Of a DNA stretch of 64,000 bases, positions 34,988 through 48,360 are shown in pieces. The number at the start of each line of letters is the position of its first letter. Position 1 is the first letter of the stretch. The stretch comes from Vigna angularis. Lineage: Eukaryota > Streptophyta > Magnoliopsida > Fabales > Fabaceae. The DNA lies in NCBI RefSeq assembly GCF_016808095.1, contig NC_068980.1, positions 3,348,001 through 3,412,000 of the forward strand, in the 5' to 3' direction. The notes beneath the pieces were generated by a model that saw nothing but the letters and a program-made list of their open reading frames with translations, ran no database searches and was not told where the DNA came from. Both the position numbers and the translations under genes were made by a program.

Positions 34988-37900
34988 ATGGCGGCTTCCA
35001 CCAGCCAGGTCTACATCGATGTAATCGAGGATGTCATGGTCAAAGTCCGAGACGAGTTCGTCAATAACGGAGGTCCCGGCGAGGAAGTTCTCAGGGAACT
35101 TCAAGCTGTAATTAAATATCATTTCCACCTCTTCTGTTTTCATACTTTCAGGATTTTCTTTTTAATTCCTATATTCAGTAAATAAATTGGATTAGTGATG
35201 TTTATACATCTATTATAAAGGCCTATTGATGTAGCTTGGAAAAAAATTGTTCTGTCTCGGCTGGTTCGTGGATTTAGGGTTTGAATTGGATCGATTGCTT
35301 TCTTGATGTTATTTATTTAAGTATTTTATTATTATTATTAAAGTGTTAAATATGTTTGTCATTTTATTCTTTTGTTTGTAACTTGTTTAGATGTGGGAAT
35401 CAAAGATGATGCAAGCTGGCGCTGTGCTGGGTCCCATAGAAAGGTCTACTGCGGCTAAGCCAACTCCCGGTGGTCCTATTACTCCTGTTCATGATCTTAA
35501 TATGCCGTATGAGGGACCGTACGAGGGGACCGAGGAGTATGAGACTGAGACTCCTACTGCTGAAATGCTTTTTCCCCCTGTGAGTTTGATCCACATAGTA
35601 GTTATAAGTTCAATTAGTGATGTCTCTTTTCAATGTTCTTGAATGAGTTAAAATTATTGGGTTGTCTCTATGCACCTTTGAATGTGCAGACGCCATTGCA
35701 AACGCCAATTCAGACCCCTTTACCTGTGACTGGGGATAACTCAACTTATAACATTCCTACTGGACCAAGTGACTATCCCTCCTCTGGAAATGATAATGGA
35801 AATGCTGATGGGAAAGGAGGAAGACCTGCTCCATACATGGTAAAGCTCGTGGCCCCGTGCTATATCATATAAATACTTCAATTTATCATGTCAAATTACC
35901 TATTTTCATTTCTTTCATTGTTATCAATCTCAAACAGTGATAAGCATTTCCACTATTCTAAGACCGTGCTATATCATATAAATACTTCAAGTTATCATGT
36001 CAAATTACATATTTTCATTTCTTTCATTGTTATCAATCTCAAACAAGTGATAAGAATTTCCACTATTCTAAGATGCAAATTGAATAATTTATTCATAACA
36101 TACACATTAATGCTAACGTATTTATAAAATTAATCAGAATTTATGGCATATTCATAATTAAATAAAAGGTCACATGTTTTAGCAATATGCAAGTAAGCAA
36201 CAATTGAAGGCACGGAAACAAAAAGGTTTAAAAGACTTCAAATTTCAAATACAAGTCATCCTAAAAAACAAAAGTGATTGGTAATCAGAAAACAATGTCG
36301 AGTTAGATTAAAAATTAAACAGTGGATCTTAGAAAACTATAGACTGGGAGCATGGAAAATTGAATGAAAGACCTATCATTACAAACTTTCCGACAAAAAA
36401 TAAATAAAGGATCCACAATTTTATGATACAAGGGTTGGCTGGAACATCAGTGTCCTTCCAATAAATACATTTAAAATAAAAACAAATATGAGTATCCTAA
36501 TAATGTATAGATACAATCTTAAAATTTTGGCTTTAGAGTTTAACTCAACCCAATAAAAATGACTTGCAAGGTGAAGACTACCCAAGTTTAATAAGGACTT
36601 CATTAGCTATAGGTGGGAATAGGGTTCTGTTCCGCTTAAATAAAAATGGGGTGGAAATCTAATATTATCCCAGCAATATAGCTTCAAATGGCACCATTCT
36701 GTCACCAGGGGAATACTGGCATAGATGGTTGCGATTTCATCCCAAAGTAGCCATAATCTGCATTGCTACAACCACTGCAAAAAGACTAATCTGCAACAGG
36801 TTACACAGAAGTAGCTGGTGGCTGTGATGCAGTGTAGCACTACTATTGTGGTGCTATAGCTCACAATTGACTACTATGTGGGAACCAACATCAAAATAGG
36901 AATTTTTTAAATTCTTAAAGAAGGCGTGCAAACTTTCCCCTTTAGAAACACTGAAAATGATGCTGTTTTGGGGAAAAAAAAGGTATTCAAAATGATGCCC
37001 GCCTCTTTTGGACACAATTGTGGGCATTATTTAAAATGCAGTACTAATCAAACTTAGTAGTTGCTCTTCACTGCTATAACGTGCTACTTATAACCTTGTT
37101 TAAATTTCTTAAGTGACTAAACTATTCTGTTTAAATAATTTTCATGAGCTTTTTTAAGATGTACATTAATGTTGTCTTTATTAATTTCTACAGCAACCTA
37201 CTTCTCCTTGGATGAACCCGAGGCCCTCACTTGATGTCAATGTTGGTGAGTGTCAATTAAATTCAGGTTAAAGTGTTTAGTCAAAAAGCTTTGCAATTAA
37301 TGGTGTGTATTACTGTAGCTTATGTGGAAGGGCGGGATGAGGCAGACAGAGGAACTTCTAATCAACCTCTGACACAGGTAAGTGAGCCAGTTTGGTCTGA
37401 TAGAATAATGTTTTCTCTGTTGTCAAAATTTGAAGAGACCTCATCATGGTCGACTTACTTTGTAAAGTCTGCACATTGCGTTACTGTTGTTGCAAAACAC
37501 ATTATAGGTATTTGTTTAGAATGTCAAGCCTGAACTTACTTCCTTCACGTTTAGATGTTGCTGATGCTTTAAAAAAAATCCAGGACTTCTTCACTATGTC
37601 ATCAGGAAAGAGAAAACGCAATGATTTGACTTCTCAATATAATGCTGGTGGATATATACCTCAACAAGATGGAGCTGGGGATGCGACTCTTGGAGATTTT
37701 GAAATTGAGGTATTCTTGTTTTTGTATTGGTCAGCATCATATATATCAGATGTTTGTTTATTGTTTGTAAGTGGTACTGTAATGATGTTACTAGTTTAAT
37801 TTCTTATGTGTATCATTTTTGTTTCAGTTGTAAATGACCCTGATATTTTACTGAATTGGAGCAAGGATATTCTAGTTTTGTAATTCTTTTGTTATTTTTG

Positions 37901-40548
37901 GCACATGTCATTCCAATCCCTTGAAAGTGTATTGTTCTGTTTGGTAGTAAATAATGCTCTTTCTCAAAAGTGGGTTACCAATTGGTCGGGACAACAATGA
38001 GGGATTAAGGAAGGAGGGGGAACCCTTGCAGTGTAGCTACCTACATTGCATCTGTCAATTTTGAAAAAATGTAGATTATGCAGAGATATTTTTTCATACA
38101 CATTTGAGTATTGTGACAGTTTAGCATGAATACAAATGAATAATCATTCAACTGCATCAAAACTATGAAGGCCCACATCCCAGAACTTAGTAACACTCAT
38201 TTTTTGTTGGTCAGCTGTATGAATGGTTTAATACAGGGCCAAGGCTTAAGAATAGCGTTCTTTTTTTGTTCTGTAAATTTCTACCTTAGGATTGATTTTC
38301 CATATTTTTCTGCTTGCTATTTATTTTGGGAACTCTTGTTATTTGTGTCTTCTTTTTGTCAATTTCCTGCTTGAATCCCTTTTTTTGTGCATTGGACTAT
38401 TGTACAAGTAGGTAAGATCAGGCTAAATTAATTTTGTTTGCTAGGGTCTTCAATTGTAGTTATAATTTATAGTTGATTTTGTCTCTCTTTCTTGCTGTAA
38501 ACCTATTCATGAGATAGTGTTTATCTTTGAAATTTTATATCTTATTTTCAGTCTTCTGCTGTAGTTTTTACAGCTTTTTGTGGCACTTTATTGTGAGGTC
38601 GATTATTCAGCTCTTCAAGAACATAGACTCTGATTTCCGTGTAGATGTACATATTCTAGGTTGAGTGAATTTAGTTACCACCAATTCACTCGGGAGCTGC
38701 TTGACAATGTTCTAGTGTTTACTAACTTCAGAAATCTGATAAAAATTTGTCTCAAATTTTTATTTTTCACAATTGTTTTACTGTCATCTCAACTTTCAGG
38801 ATGAAAGTAATAATGGTTTGCTGTCGCAATGATCTGCAGTTTTGACATTTCCCTCATATAGCATAACTGAGAATTTTAAATTGCCAGCTTCTTGCCAATT
38901 CCACTCTTCTGAATATACATTTTTTTGTTGCTTTTTACAGTGTACGAGCGTGCATGTTATTTGTGTTAATTAATTCATTGACTTGCTTGGTTGATGGAAA
39001 AAGGATATTCAGTTACTAAATCCTTAGAGATCAATCTTCCAGGTAAATGGGGGGCACATCTCCATTAATGCACATCACACTATTTCGAAAGGGAAAATGC
39101 CAGCAGATTTGGAGAGGTTGACTTCTACAATTCCTCAACTTGATGGACCAATTCCATATGATGAGGATGTGCTTTCTCCTCCAAATGTGAGTAGTGTTAT
39201 TTGTCCTGTCTCCTTCTGTCCCTTATATTTTTGGGAAAAACACATTCGACCACCCGCTTTTAGTTCTTGGTAGATAGACACTCGAGCTTTCTAATTTTGC
39301 AATTAATAACCACGTTCAAGGTCAGTGTTTCAATAGCCACTTTATTTATACTCAATGAGTTCTTATTCATAATTTGAGTTATTCTTTTGTTGCAAAACTA
39401 TGAAAGAAAGGGAACCTTGGAGATGATTTCAGTAAGTTATGTGTAGTGAGAAAAATCAGAGTTTTGAGTACTCCCATTTATACGGTTGTCTGTTTATGAG
39501 CTACTTCTTTCCTTATTTAACATTGATAAAGCAGAATGAGTGAAGTTGTAATCCCGTATTACTTTAGAAGGGATTTAAGGGATTATTATTTTTTTAATTC
39601 TTAAAGTGGTTGCAATTTGAACAAGATGGATAGTGTAATATACCAACATGTGTATAATTCGGAACATGAATTATTTGCTTATTTAATAATGGGGATTGAT
39701 TTGATTTGCCTAGCTGCCATACCCAAGCTTAATGATACGTTTGGTTCTTAAAAACTCTAATTGATTGGATGGACTGTAAAATACCACTTTTAAGTTACTA
39801 ATTTTTTAGTCTTTTAAATTCCATTATGCTTCATTTGGCACTTCCTCCACCATGTCTTGTGTTTTATCATCTTGGTTTGTTTCATCCTGTGGCAGGTATA
39901 CAACTATGGAGAAGTGTTCAGTGAAGACTACAACATTTCTAATACGCCAGCTCCTCCTGGTAATTCCATAATGTGAATGTATTAATTATATTTTGAAGAT
40001 TTTTACTGCTTATATATTCTTTATCTGTTACTGTAGCTGATTATTTTTCCTTTATTAATTATTAGAAGTGCCAGCTAGCACCCCTGCTCTTGTGGCTCAG
40101 AATGAAGCGGGAAATGATTATGATGACGACGATGATGAACCTCCATTAAATGAAGAAGATGATGATGATTTGGATGACATAGAACAAGTAGATGATCAAA
40201 ATACACATCATCTTGTTTTGGCACAGTTTGATAAGGTAACAACTTCCCTACACTCTGAACTAGAAATCAAGGGATTTTTTATATGATGCAGCTAGTGTGG
40301 TTCAGGGTTGGATGATTATTCTTTCTAATATGGTCTATCTTGCCAAACATTTAGGTGACTCGTACCAAGAGCAGGTGGAAATGCACATTAAAAGATGGTA
40401 TCATGCACATAAATAATAAGGACATTCTCTTCAACAAGGTTTGTCACTGTTAAAGGAGAACAAGTAATGCTATTTTCTACTTTTCCAATTTAATTTATCA
40501 TCAAACTGTCATATATCTCTGCAGGCGACAGGAGAGTTTGACTTCTGA
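34988..40548 (+). CDS. Transcription initiation factor IIA large subunit (TFIIA alpha/beta, 393 aa)
   Basis: Exons: 34988-35107, 35391-35579, 35690-35839, 37194-37245, 37319-37377, 37584-37709, 39043-39186, 39896-39959, 40066-40235, 40355-40438, 40525-40548. All phases join. The N-terminal helical domain (VYIDVIEDVMVKVRDEFVNN, LRELQAMWESKMMQAGA) would form the four-helix bundle with the small subunit. A Pro/Thr/Gln-rich variable linker follows (TPLQTPIQTPLPVTG). Then comes an acidic run (DDDDDEPPLNEEDDDDLDD) before the conserved C-terminal beta-barrel part (TKSRWKCTLKDGIMHINNKD, ending ATGEFDF). TFIIA stabilises TBP on the TATA box in RNA polymerase II initiation. The plant protein is normally about 375 residues, so this is full length. 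Introns 3 and 6 exceed 1.3 kb. Confidence 0.97.
35855..36073. repeat. Tandem duplication of a 109-bp unit in TFIIA intron 3
   Basis: Two adjacent copies (35855-35963 and 35964-36073) begin CCGTGCTATATCATATAAAT. They differ at a handful of positions, including one inserted base in the second copy, which implies a relatively recent duplication. Confidence 0.95.
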
Positions 40549-42573
40549 TTTTGTTGGAGATGGTGCTTTCTTGAACCATGATTCGGAAATGTCAAGAGTG
40601 TTTCATGATCTTTCTTTGATTATAATTAAGTGAAACATTCAGGAAGAGAAAAATCCTTTCACCCTTTCGAGACTGTTGTTTTCATGTTGGCCTCCTGTAC
40701 ATAGAGAATGAGCAATTTTTGGCCTTTACCTGATATTAGAGACTCGGGCATTTCCTTGAGCCCCCCATTTGTAGTATGTGGTTCCTCTAGTTCTGTACAC
40801 TTGGGCGCTTTGGTTAATTTAAGAATCCTTTGTCTGATAATGATAGTTAATTTTGGATTGTGGTTCTCTCAGGCTTAGCTTTTGAACACTAAAATCGGGG
40901 CGTTAATGTTTAGGTCGCAGGACTCAAGTTCGGGATATTGACATGAAACTTTAGACGGTAGAATAAAGGAAAATCTAACATTGGTATATTAAGGTTTACA
41001 ATATTGTTTTCTACAACGTTGTCATGTATATGCTCTTCTAGATCAAAGACCGACTTTAGTGTGTAAGTGGTTTTCTTGGTATAAGGATGTTGTGTGCTTG
41101 TGATACCTTCTGAAACTATATTTCTTTATTGGTTGATTCACAGATCTATTTCTTATTAAGAACTGCAATAATTTTTATTCATTTTCCAATAAGAATGTTA
41201 CACAATGCCTTACTAGCTTTTTTCCTCGAATTTGTTATGCACATCAGAAGAATGTCTTAATCCTAATTGAAGTACAACTATTCTAGTAAAAAAATAATAA
41301 CGTATATTTTTTATAGAAGTTATTTTGTTTATTTTTTTATTCATCGAAATAAGTATATAAAAGTTTTTCGATTTCTACTAATCTATTTCATTTCTTTATT
41401 TATTTCACTACACTTTCAAACAAACACAAGCAATAATAAATGATATCTATAAATGTATATGATTGTACCGTCATTTTTCTCGTAAGAAAATTAAAAGTAA
41501 TCCTAGAAAATGCAATATGCCAACCATTTTAGTTCTACAGTCATTTGATAAGAAAAAACATTTGCAAAATTCTTCTTGTTTAAGTGAGTCCGTATGTTAT
41601 CATAGAAATGGAGATAATCTTATTGTGTAGTGAATTAAAATGGTACCAACAAGAACCCTTTTTAGAATAATAAAAATACCATATAAAGTGCTCTCTCTGT
41701 CTCTGAAAAAACAAAACATATACAATAATAATAGAGTAATATAATTATATATAACAAAATAATAAAGATAAAAATATTAAAATAATAATATTATTATTAT
41801 AACGTAATATTTAATTAAAATAAATTTATGACAATAAAAACAGTTTAGTTATTTTATAATTTTTTTTTTCTTTTTGACTTTCTTGTTTCCGCTCTTCATC
41901 CCAACACAAAAGTTTGTAATCTCTAAACCTTCTGTATTTTGCCTTTAAAGATTTTATCGGCCATTGAGACATGGCAAGGCTGTTTATCAGACCACACAAG
42001 CAGCTTATTTATGTCTATTTAAAAGAATAATAATAAAATAACACATTTATATTCATTGACATATGTTATAAGAATAAAATAGTTATAAAAAAAAGTAAAC
42101 TTTTATATTTTTTGAAAAGAAAAGTAAAAAATGGATAGTATGTAAAAAAATTTATGTATCTCAAAAGTATTATGTCTCTCTGCAACAATAACAAAAAGAA
42201 AGTAAGGACAAAAAAATATTGTAGAATAAAAACTAGTAATCCGATAGACGAAGATATGGAAAAGGCCTGACGAAAAATTATTGAGTAAATATATCTTGAT
42301 AGTTTTGTTTTTTTCTTCACCCCAACAGATTACAGAAGAAGAACAATAGTAAAGACTACAGCATAAGAAACTTTAACACTAACTGCATGCATTTGCAGTT
42401 AAATGGAATACATCTGAATACAAATAATGCATAATCTCTAATCGAACCCCAAGATGATGCTAAGTAAGATCATTATTACTATCCTAAAAGCAGTGAAGTG
42501 CAGCCTCAGCTATTTTTAAACAAGAAATAACATAAAGCAACCCTTAACACAGTGGTGAATAATATATAATTCA
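40549..42573. other. Intergenic spacer between convergent genes
   Basis: Contains the TFIIA 3' UTR (about the first 300 bases), then AT-rich DNA and the 3' region of the minus-strand gene. No other gene was recognised; the 84-residue frame near 42066-42320 is low-complexity. Confidence 0.6.
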
Positions 42574-42942
42574 CTAGGCATGATTCACGAAGACACATTG
42601 CTTTTGGAAGAAGCTACAGAAAGATGATGATGAAGCATGGGGAAACGAAGCCATAGCTGGATGCTCCCAACCAGTAGTCCTATCCTGATTCATCATGCCA
42701 TTGTTTTTCTCAGTATTCTCTGATGTTCCAACATGAACAGTGATGTCGTCATATATTGGCTGACGGGAAAACATAAGTGGAGACAACAATGGTATAGCCT
42801 TTGAAACCTCCCCAAAAGGGTTAGAGGGTCGATCACAATGAACCTTATCAATGTCAAGAGATGCAGGTGCCTGCTTCTGTAGCCTCGTACTGCACCCTTC
42901 TCCTCTTCTTCTCATCAACCTACCTTTGCATTCCATTTCCAT
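42574..42942 (-). CDS. Small plant protein of unknown function (122 aa, single exon)
   Basis: I chose the ATG at 42940-42942 (MEMECKGRLMRRRGEGC) because the residues after it look conserved and coding. The frame stays open upstream to another ATG at 43068, giving 164 residues, so the longer form is possible. Visible features are a basic Arg-rich N-terminus (RLMRRRGEGCSTRLQKQAPA), NPFGEVSKAIPLLSPLMFS, a Thr/Asn-rich middle and a Ser run near the C-terminus (SFPHASSSSFCSFFQ). There is no signal peptide or membrane segment. The upstream 43070-43150 stretch is pyrimidine-rich when read in the gene's direction, like a leader. I do not recognise a named family. Confidence 0.65.
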   Translation of the reverse strand: MEMECKGRLMRRRGEGCSTRLQKQAPASLDIDKVHCDRPSNPFGEVSKAIPLLSPLMFSRQPIYDDITVHVGTSENTEKNNGMMNQDRTTGWEHPAMASFPHASSSSFCSFFQKQCVFVNHA

Positions 42943-43149
42943 CAATATAAGCTTTCTGATTTGTCTCGGTTTGCAACCAGGAACGATTATAATAAGCTCT
43001 ATAAGTTGATTCCTCTTTGCTCGAGACAATAATGATATCAACAACGTGTACGAATTAGTGTCATGCAAGTTTTTACTGGTGCACTTGTAGAGATTTAAAA
43101 GGAATGTAGGAGAAGAAGATAGAGCTTAGCCTCAGAAACAACTCAGTAA

Positions 43150-44741
43150 CAAAACGATACTACTTTTGGGTGGTTTGTAGCTTTTGTAGGAGCATATGTC
43201 CCTTTATTCCTTCGTTCGTTTTTTTGTTTTTTAGTTTATTGTTCAATGTTTTCCTCCGCAAGGTAAGGACCAGAACAACATTGCCAAACAATATCCCTTT
43301 ATAGAAACATTACAGCCATTGTTCATATATGTATCTTAACATTTTCAACAATATATATATATATATATATGCATGTAACTAATTTTCTTCATGAGCTAAA
43401 TATATCAACACATTTTCTTCTACCAATTTGCATGCATTTCTGATCCGATGTTGTCAAGAGATTAAATTTATTTCATTTGGATTTAAATTGTGATTAACAA
43501 TGCTTATAAATGAAATATTAGATAGAAAATTGATATTTTAACACACATAATTTTTTTATATTTATTTGACATTACTTTTTATTTTTTTTACATAAATTCA
43601 TTTTTTTACAATCATTTTATCTTATTATGTGTATCAAATTAATGTAAATATCTTTCATCCTATTATTAATCTCTTCACCCTAACGTTTAAGTGTTCCTTC
43701 TTTATGTAGTATTCATTTTATTCCTTGCACGTATATATACTTACTTTAAGAAAGAAAAAAGTTATATGTTGACATACTGCAAATTATTATAGATATTTCA
43801 GGGTACAAAGAAAACTCTATAAAAATGAAATCTATAACGTATTGCAAGAGTTAAGAAATGCTATATATATAAAAATTATGTTAAATGTGGAAATTTTAAA
43901 TACTTTTTTTTAAATTGTCGTTTTTACAATCACACTTGTAGAATTGTCATATTTTTTTATATAAAGAATGTTGTTCATAATTGATAATTTATTAAATATC
44001 ATACTATTGTTAAAAAGTATAATATTATGACGTGTCCTAAAAAAAATCATAACTTATTCTCACTTAACTATAATTTTCACTCCCTTCCTCATTAACTCTT
44101 ATTTCGCATACTACAATCATGGAATGATACTTGAATTTAAAATAATATTAGTCGGCTTTAAAAAAAATATAAATAATTTTATATTATTGTTTACTTTAAA
44201 ACATAAAATTTCAGTGAAAATTAACATATTTTATTTTATATTTTAATGTATAGTAGTAATCTAATATTAATATAAATCTTTAACATAAATTAATTAAAAT
44301 ATTTAGACGAAAATGTTTTTTTTTTATTTTATAAATGAGAATATGTTATGGGGAATTTCTCTCTACACTATTTTAGTAGACAAAAGTAAATAAACAAACT
44401 TCCCTACAAATAAGTTAAAAAAGTTAGATAACAGAGAAAACTTTATATATTAATGTATTGGACATTATTTAGTTTTAACATTAAAAAAAGTTATTTAATT
44501 TAGTTTTCTTATCTTTTTCACTATAAATACTTATGAAAAGAAAATTCAAACATGTTTAAAATATGTTTTTTATAATTAGCTAATATTAGATTATTAGAAT
44601 AATAAGAAGAAAAAGAAACACAGAGGAGTGGAAACAGTAAAATGTGGGAATGGAAATTGAAAGTCCAACAGAAAATGGATTAGAGAGAAAGAAAGCCCAA
44701 AGAAGATTGGGCCCAAAGTGAAGATCAGAAAAGGGGTGGAG
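43150..44741. other. AT-rich divergent spacer
   Basis: Upstream of a minus-strand and a plus-strand gene. Very AT-rich with short (TA)n tracts (about 43352-43370). The 150 bases before 44742 are purine-rich leader-like sequence. No gene was recognised. Confidence 0.6.
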
Positions 44742-45115
44742 ATGGCGGTGGTGGTTGCGCAGCAGAAAGAACGATTTGGAAGCGAAAGAACAGAGTCAGC
44801 TATGGGCGGTGCATTGTGGGGAACGCGCGTGATGGAGATCGTGAAGAAGCATGACTCTGGAGGACTCCTTTGGAAGCGAATTAAACTCACCACCACCAGA
44901 AAGGCCAACGCTAAGAAGCGCCTCCTCCGCGTTTGGCAGGTTTCCATCTCTCTATATCTCTCTGTTCTTCCTTTTTAGGGTTTCTTTTCTTCTTCTTCTT
45001 TCTCGATAATCACATCTCTCTTTTTTCTTCTGAATTCGTTTTGAAGAATGAAGCTGTCTTGAAAGCATGTTCTCAATCATCTGCTCCCGCTCCTGCCACT
45101 GCCAACAACTCCTGA
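44742..45115 (+). CDS. Small basic plant-conserved protein (88 aa, two exons)
   Basis: Exons 44742-44939 and 45047-45115 join in phase through a 107-base intron with a canonical GT-AG pair. The N-terminal 20 residues are variable. They are followed by a block that looks strongly conserved (MGGALWGTRVMEIVKKHDSG, then LLWKRIKLTTTRKANAKKRL), and after the intron by NEAVLKACSQ and an Ala/Pro tail. The block is strongly basic. I recall small Arabidopsis proteins of unknown function sharing it. No membrane span is clear. The basic, Arg/Lys-rich start could be an organelle-targeting sequence or a nucleic-acid-binding patch; this is inference only. An internal Met at residue 21 is an alternative start. 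Confidence 0.82.
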
Positions 45116-46151
45116 AGGACGCTTGTTTCTCGTCATTCAATCCATTTTTCGCTTCAAAACCAATTTGTAACCCCCAAACATCCTACTCCATTTCTGCCTT
45201 TATAGACTGTTTTGTAATATGTGGTTTTAATATATTGCTGACATATCTTGGTAGTTATTCTTACTGATTTAGATTCTAATGGTATTATTACCGTCTTTTC
45301 TTCCAGCCTCGAAATTTTATTATTTTCAATTGAGTAACTTTCTTTGATTTTATAATCTGCTCTGAGGTTTCAATTGACTAACGATGAATCATTAGAAATA
45401 GTATTGCTGGAAAAAAAAAACAAAAATTATAGTTCATTTAACCAATTAATTTATGCATACACCAACACTTAAGTGTGAGATGTTTTCAGAAACATAGAGC
45501 GGCCGTTTATTTGATTTATGCATAGCTAATAAAAATATTCACATATGAAATAATATATTTATTTTGTTTTATTCCGATCAAGATATTCCAATGATTATAA
45601 TATTCCATACAAACTCAAAAACTCAAATACGAGACTTATAAGTTCTAAAAATACCTGCGAGTTCATTTTCTTTTTCTTTGAATGCATAAAAGATCAAACA
45701 ACACATCATATATAGGCAGCACATTGTTATCTTAACTTAGCAAAATCGACAGTAAAAGGACTTCAGTATAATAAATTTGTGCAGTGTTTTCCTTCCCTTT
45801 TATTCTATTCTTCAGAAGCACTGACCAAAAAACAAATACATTACCGATAAAAGAAAATTCTATTCGTCAGATATCATATACCACCAAACACTAAGCCATA
45901 AAATCAGCCAAAGTAGCAATGACAGCACACTGTTTTTCTGATGAATCCTTCTATAAATTAGTAAAAGTTCACGGTGCACACTGCACTCATTTCTGTGGAT
46001 AAATGGTACACAGTTTATTCCATATATTGAATTTTACAAAACATTGGAAATGACTTTTCGGGTCTAGTTATTATTATATACATACACAAAATGGAAAAAA
46101 AGAAAGCATGTAGTCATATACAAAGTTGCATGAAGGCGATGCTTGGAGAAC
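45116..46151. other. Intergenic spacer between convergent genes
   Basis: Contains two 3' UTRs facing each other. No gene or mobile element was recognised. Confidence 0.6.
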
Positions 46152-48171
46152 TTAATTTGCCTGTAGAATTCTCCCACGGTTCTCATCCTCACCAACTGCA
46201 AAATATACTGTGATATCACATGAGTATTGTGGATTTTATGTAGTGACAAAAGAGCTTTGCATGAAAAAAAAAGATGATAGTATCAAACAGATATGATATA
46301 TAGGATATATGGCAGAACGGTGCATTTGTAATGATAGTGTTTTACCTTGTTGAGTTTGTGATGAAGTGCGTGTAGTAGGAATTTTGACTCCATATTCTTC
46401 TGATGGCTCCTCATTCCCGAGTAATGAATTTACAGCTCCTCTCACCTTGTCCATCATGCCTGAATTACTTGGACCATTTTCTCCATATGTCACCTGAGGC
46501 TGAGATTCAGTTTTTTCATCATCCCTTGGCTCTGACTTGCTCATTGAATAATCTTTGGCCAAAGCACTCTTTTGGCCTGTGTTTTTCCCTCTCAATGAAG
46601 CAACTGAGAAGGATGATGATTTTTGCAATGGAATCATATTTGTGGCATCATTCCCTTGTTCAGACCTGTTCGTTGAATAATCTTTGAATGAAAAAGTCTT
46701 TTGAGTAATCTTCCCACTCTTTGAAGCAGATGAAGATGACAAATCTTGCTTTGGAGACTCAATTTTGGCATCATCCTCTTTTTCAGACTTGTTCTTCAAA
46801 TAATCATTGACTGAAGCAACGTTTTGGCTTGTATTCTTCCTACTCTGTGAAGGTGAGGAAAATGAATGTTGCAGCCGAGATGATGAAACAGATGAATTTT
46901 GGGACGGGATGCTGTTGGCTGAAAGCGACCCTGCAGCATAGGCAGGTATCATTTTCTGAGCTAAGGTTTCAGAGTCGTTGGATGAAGATGCTGCCACTGT
47001 TGTTGCAGTATTAGGTTGAGTTGTTGAAGTGAGTTTGGGATTGACAGCAGCACTTGGCTTTTCTTGATCTTCCTGCATTCCTAGTTTGACAGCGTTGTGC
47101 AAAACGTGCTTCTCAGATATTACTGGATTTGCTCTTGGATGTTGCCTTGCATTTTCTTTGTATGTCTCAGGTGCCTGCTCCGATTCATACACTGAAATGT
47201 AAAATTTATTCCCAGTAAGGATTTGTAAAGAAGAAAGAACAAGTCCTTGTGAAAATGAATAATAAACAAAGGGGCAAGGAGAAATTATCTTATGAACGAT
47301 CATATGGTCCCTTTTTAACACTTTTCAGCGAATTTACGATTTCATATCATATAAATATTAGCGAGGATCATTCATTCTGAGACAATATAAAAAATTGTTG
47401 AATGATGTGTATTAATTACTAGGAGCTCCAAGGTATTCAGCGTCGTCTTCTTCTTCTTCTTCTTCAATTTCTTCCTCCTCCTCTTCATCCGCAAACCTAG
47501 CTCTACTAGAGGGTGTGACATTGTCGTCCTCTATTCTTTTCTTGCTGAGGCTGTTGCAAAATTTCCTGGCCTTTTGCTTCACTTTGGTGAGGACTGATTT
47601 CTTCTGATAGAGGCCTTGGTCTTCTTCCAGGTCCTGTTGTTTCATAGGAGAGGAAGGGGAAGAGCTAGTTGGTGACATCCTAGAAGAATCCCCGGCTGCA
47701 CCTGTAATCACGGGAACTTAGAATATGATTTTGGAAACAAATCCTTCCACACCATTGAAAGAAAGAAAGAAGAGAGAAAGAAAGAAAGAAAAAAATGTAC
47801 ATTTGCTTGTGTCAAGAGGAGAAAAATAACAATAATTTGATAGAGTTTATGATATGTGAAAGAATCCATAATCAACACTCAATAAATTTTCTCTGGCCTA
47901 CCCTTCACATCCATATCATTTTCTTTGATATATAATCTTTCCTTAATTACCAGCGTTTACAAATGCATGGTTTGAAATTCAATTGTTTCATGGCTGTGAC
48001 ATGCCCTTTTGTTTGTAACTAGCTTATGTAACATAATTAAGCTGTGTCTAAAGCTATGATATATTCTTGAATGTTGAGAAATTAAAGATTACTTCGGAGG
48101 AAATGTTCCACACTAGCGATGCTGGTAGGACTCCTTGCAGTATCAATATGTTTGTAAGTACGGTCAGGCAT
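46152..48171 (-). CDS. LTI65/CAP160-type (RD29-related) stress protein (416 aa, four exons)
   Basis: Exons on the minus strand are 48171-48093, 47701-47420, 47191-46346 and 46195-46152, all in phase. Conserved blocks of the LTI65/CAP160/RD29 family are visible: QKKSVLTKVKQKARKFCNSL near residue 50, an acidic run (EEEEEEIEEEEEEDD), and DAEYLGAPMYESEQAPE across the exon 2/3 junction. Later come DKVRGAVNSLLGNEEPSEEY near residue 368 and a terminal GEDENRGRILQAN. Three diverged repeats of about 40 residues with cores NDYLKNKSEKEDD, KDYSTNRSEQGND and KDYSMSKSEPRDD occupy roughly residues 235-350. The protein is hydrophilic and largely disordered, as expected. Family members are induced by cold, drought, salt and abscisic acid; an ABRE-type G-box upstream fits this. 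Confidence 0.9.
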
Positions 48172-48233
48172 TTTCTCTGACTTTTTTCTTCTTCCCTGTA
48201 TTCCAATTTGCCTCAGATTTTTTAATAACTCTG

Positions 48234-48241
48234 CTTTTATA
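48234..48241 (-). promoter_or_regulatory. Candidate TATA box of the LTI65-type gene
   Basis: On the minus strand the site reads TATAAAAG, about 63 bases upstream of the ATG. It would place the transcription start about 30 bases upstream of the coding region. The sequence is a good match; function is inferred. Confidence 0.45.
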
Positions 48242-48360
48242 TTTGTTCTTCTATGGTTAATAAATAATAGGCAGAAATTTAACACAGAATGAAGAGTGGT
48301 AAATCAATTGGTTCCGCAGTTCTAGCACACCATGGACATATATTTGAGGGCTTATTTTCT

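Noticed and set aside
43352..43370. Possible large microsatellite
   Set aside because: Only about nine TA units; not notable beside the much longer arrays elsewhere.
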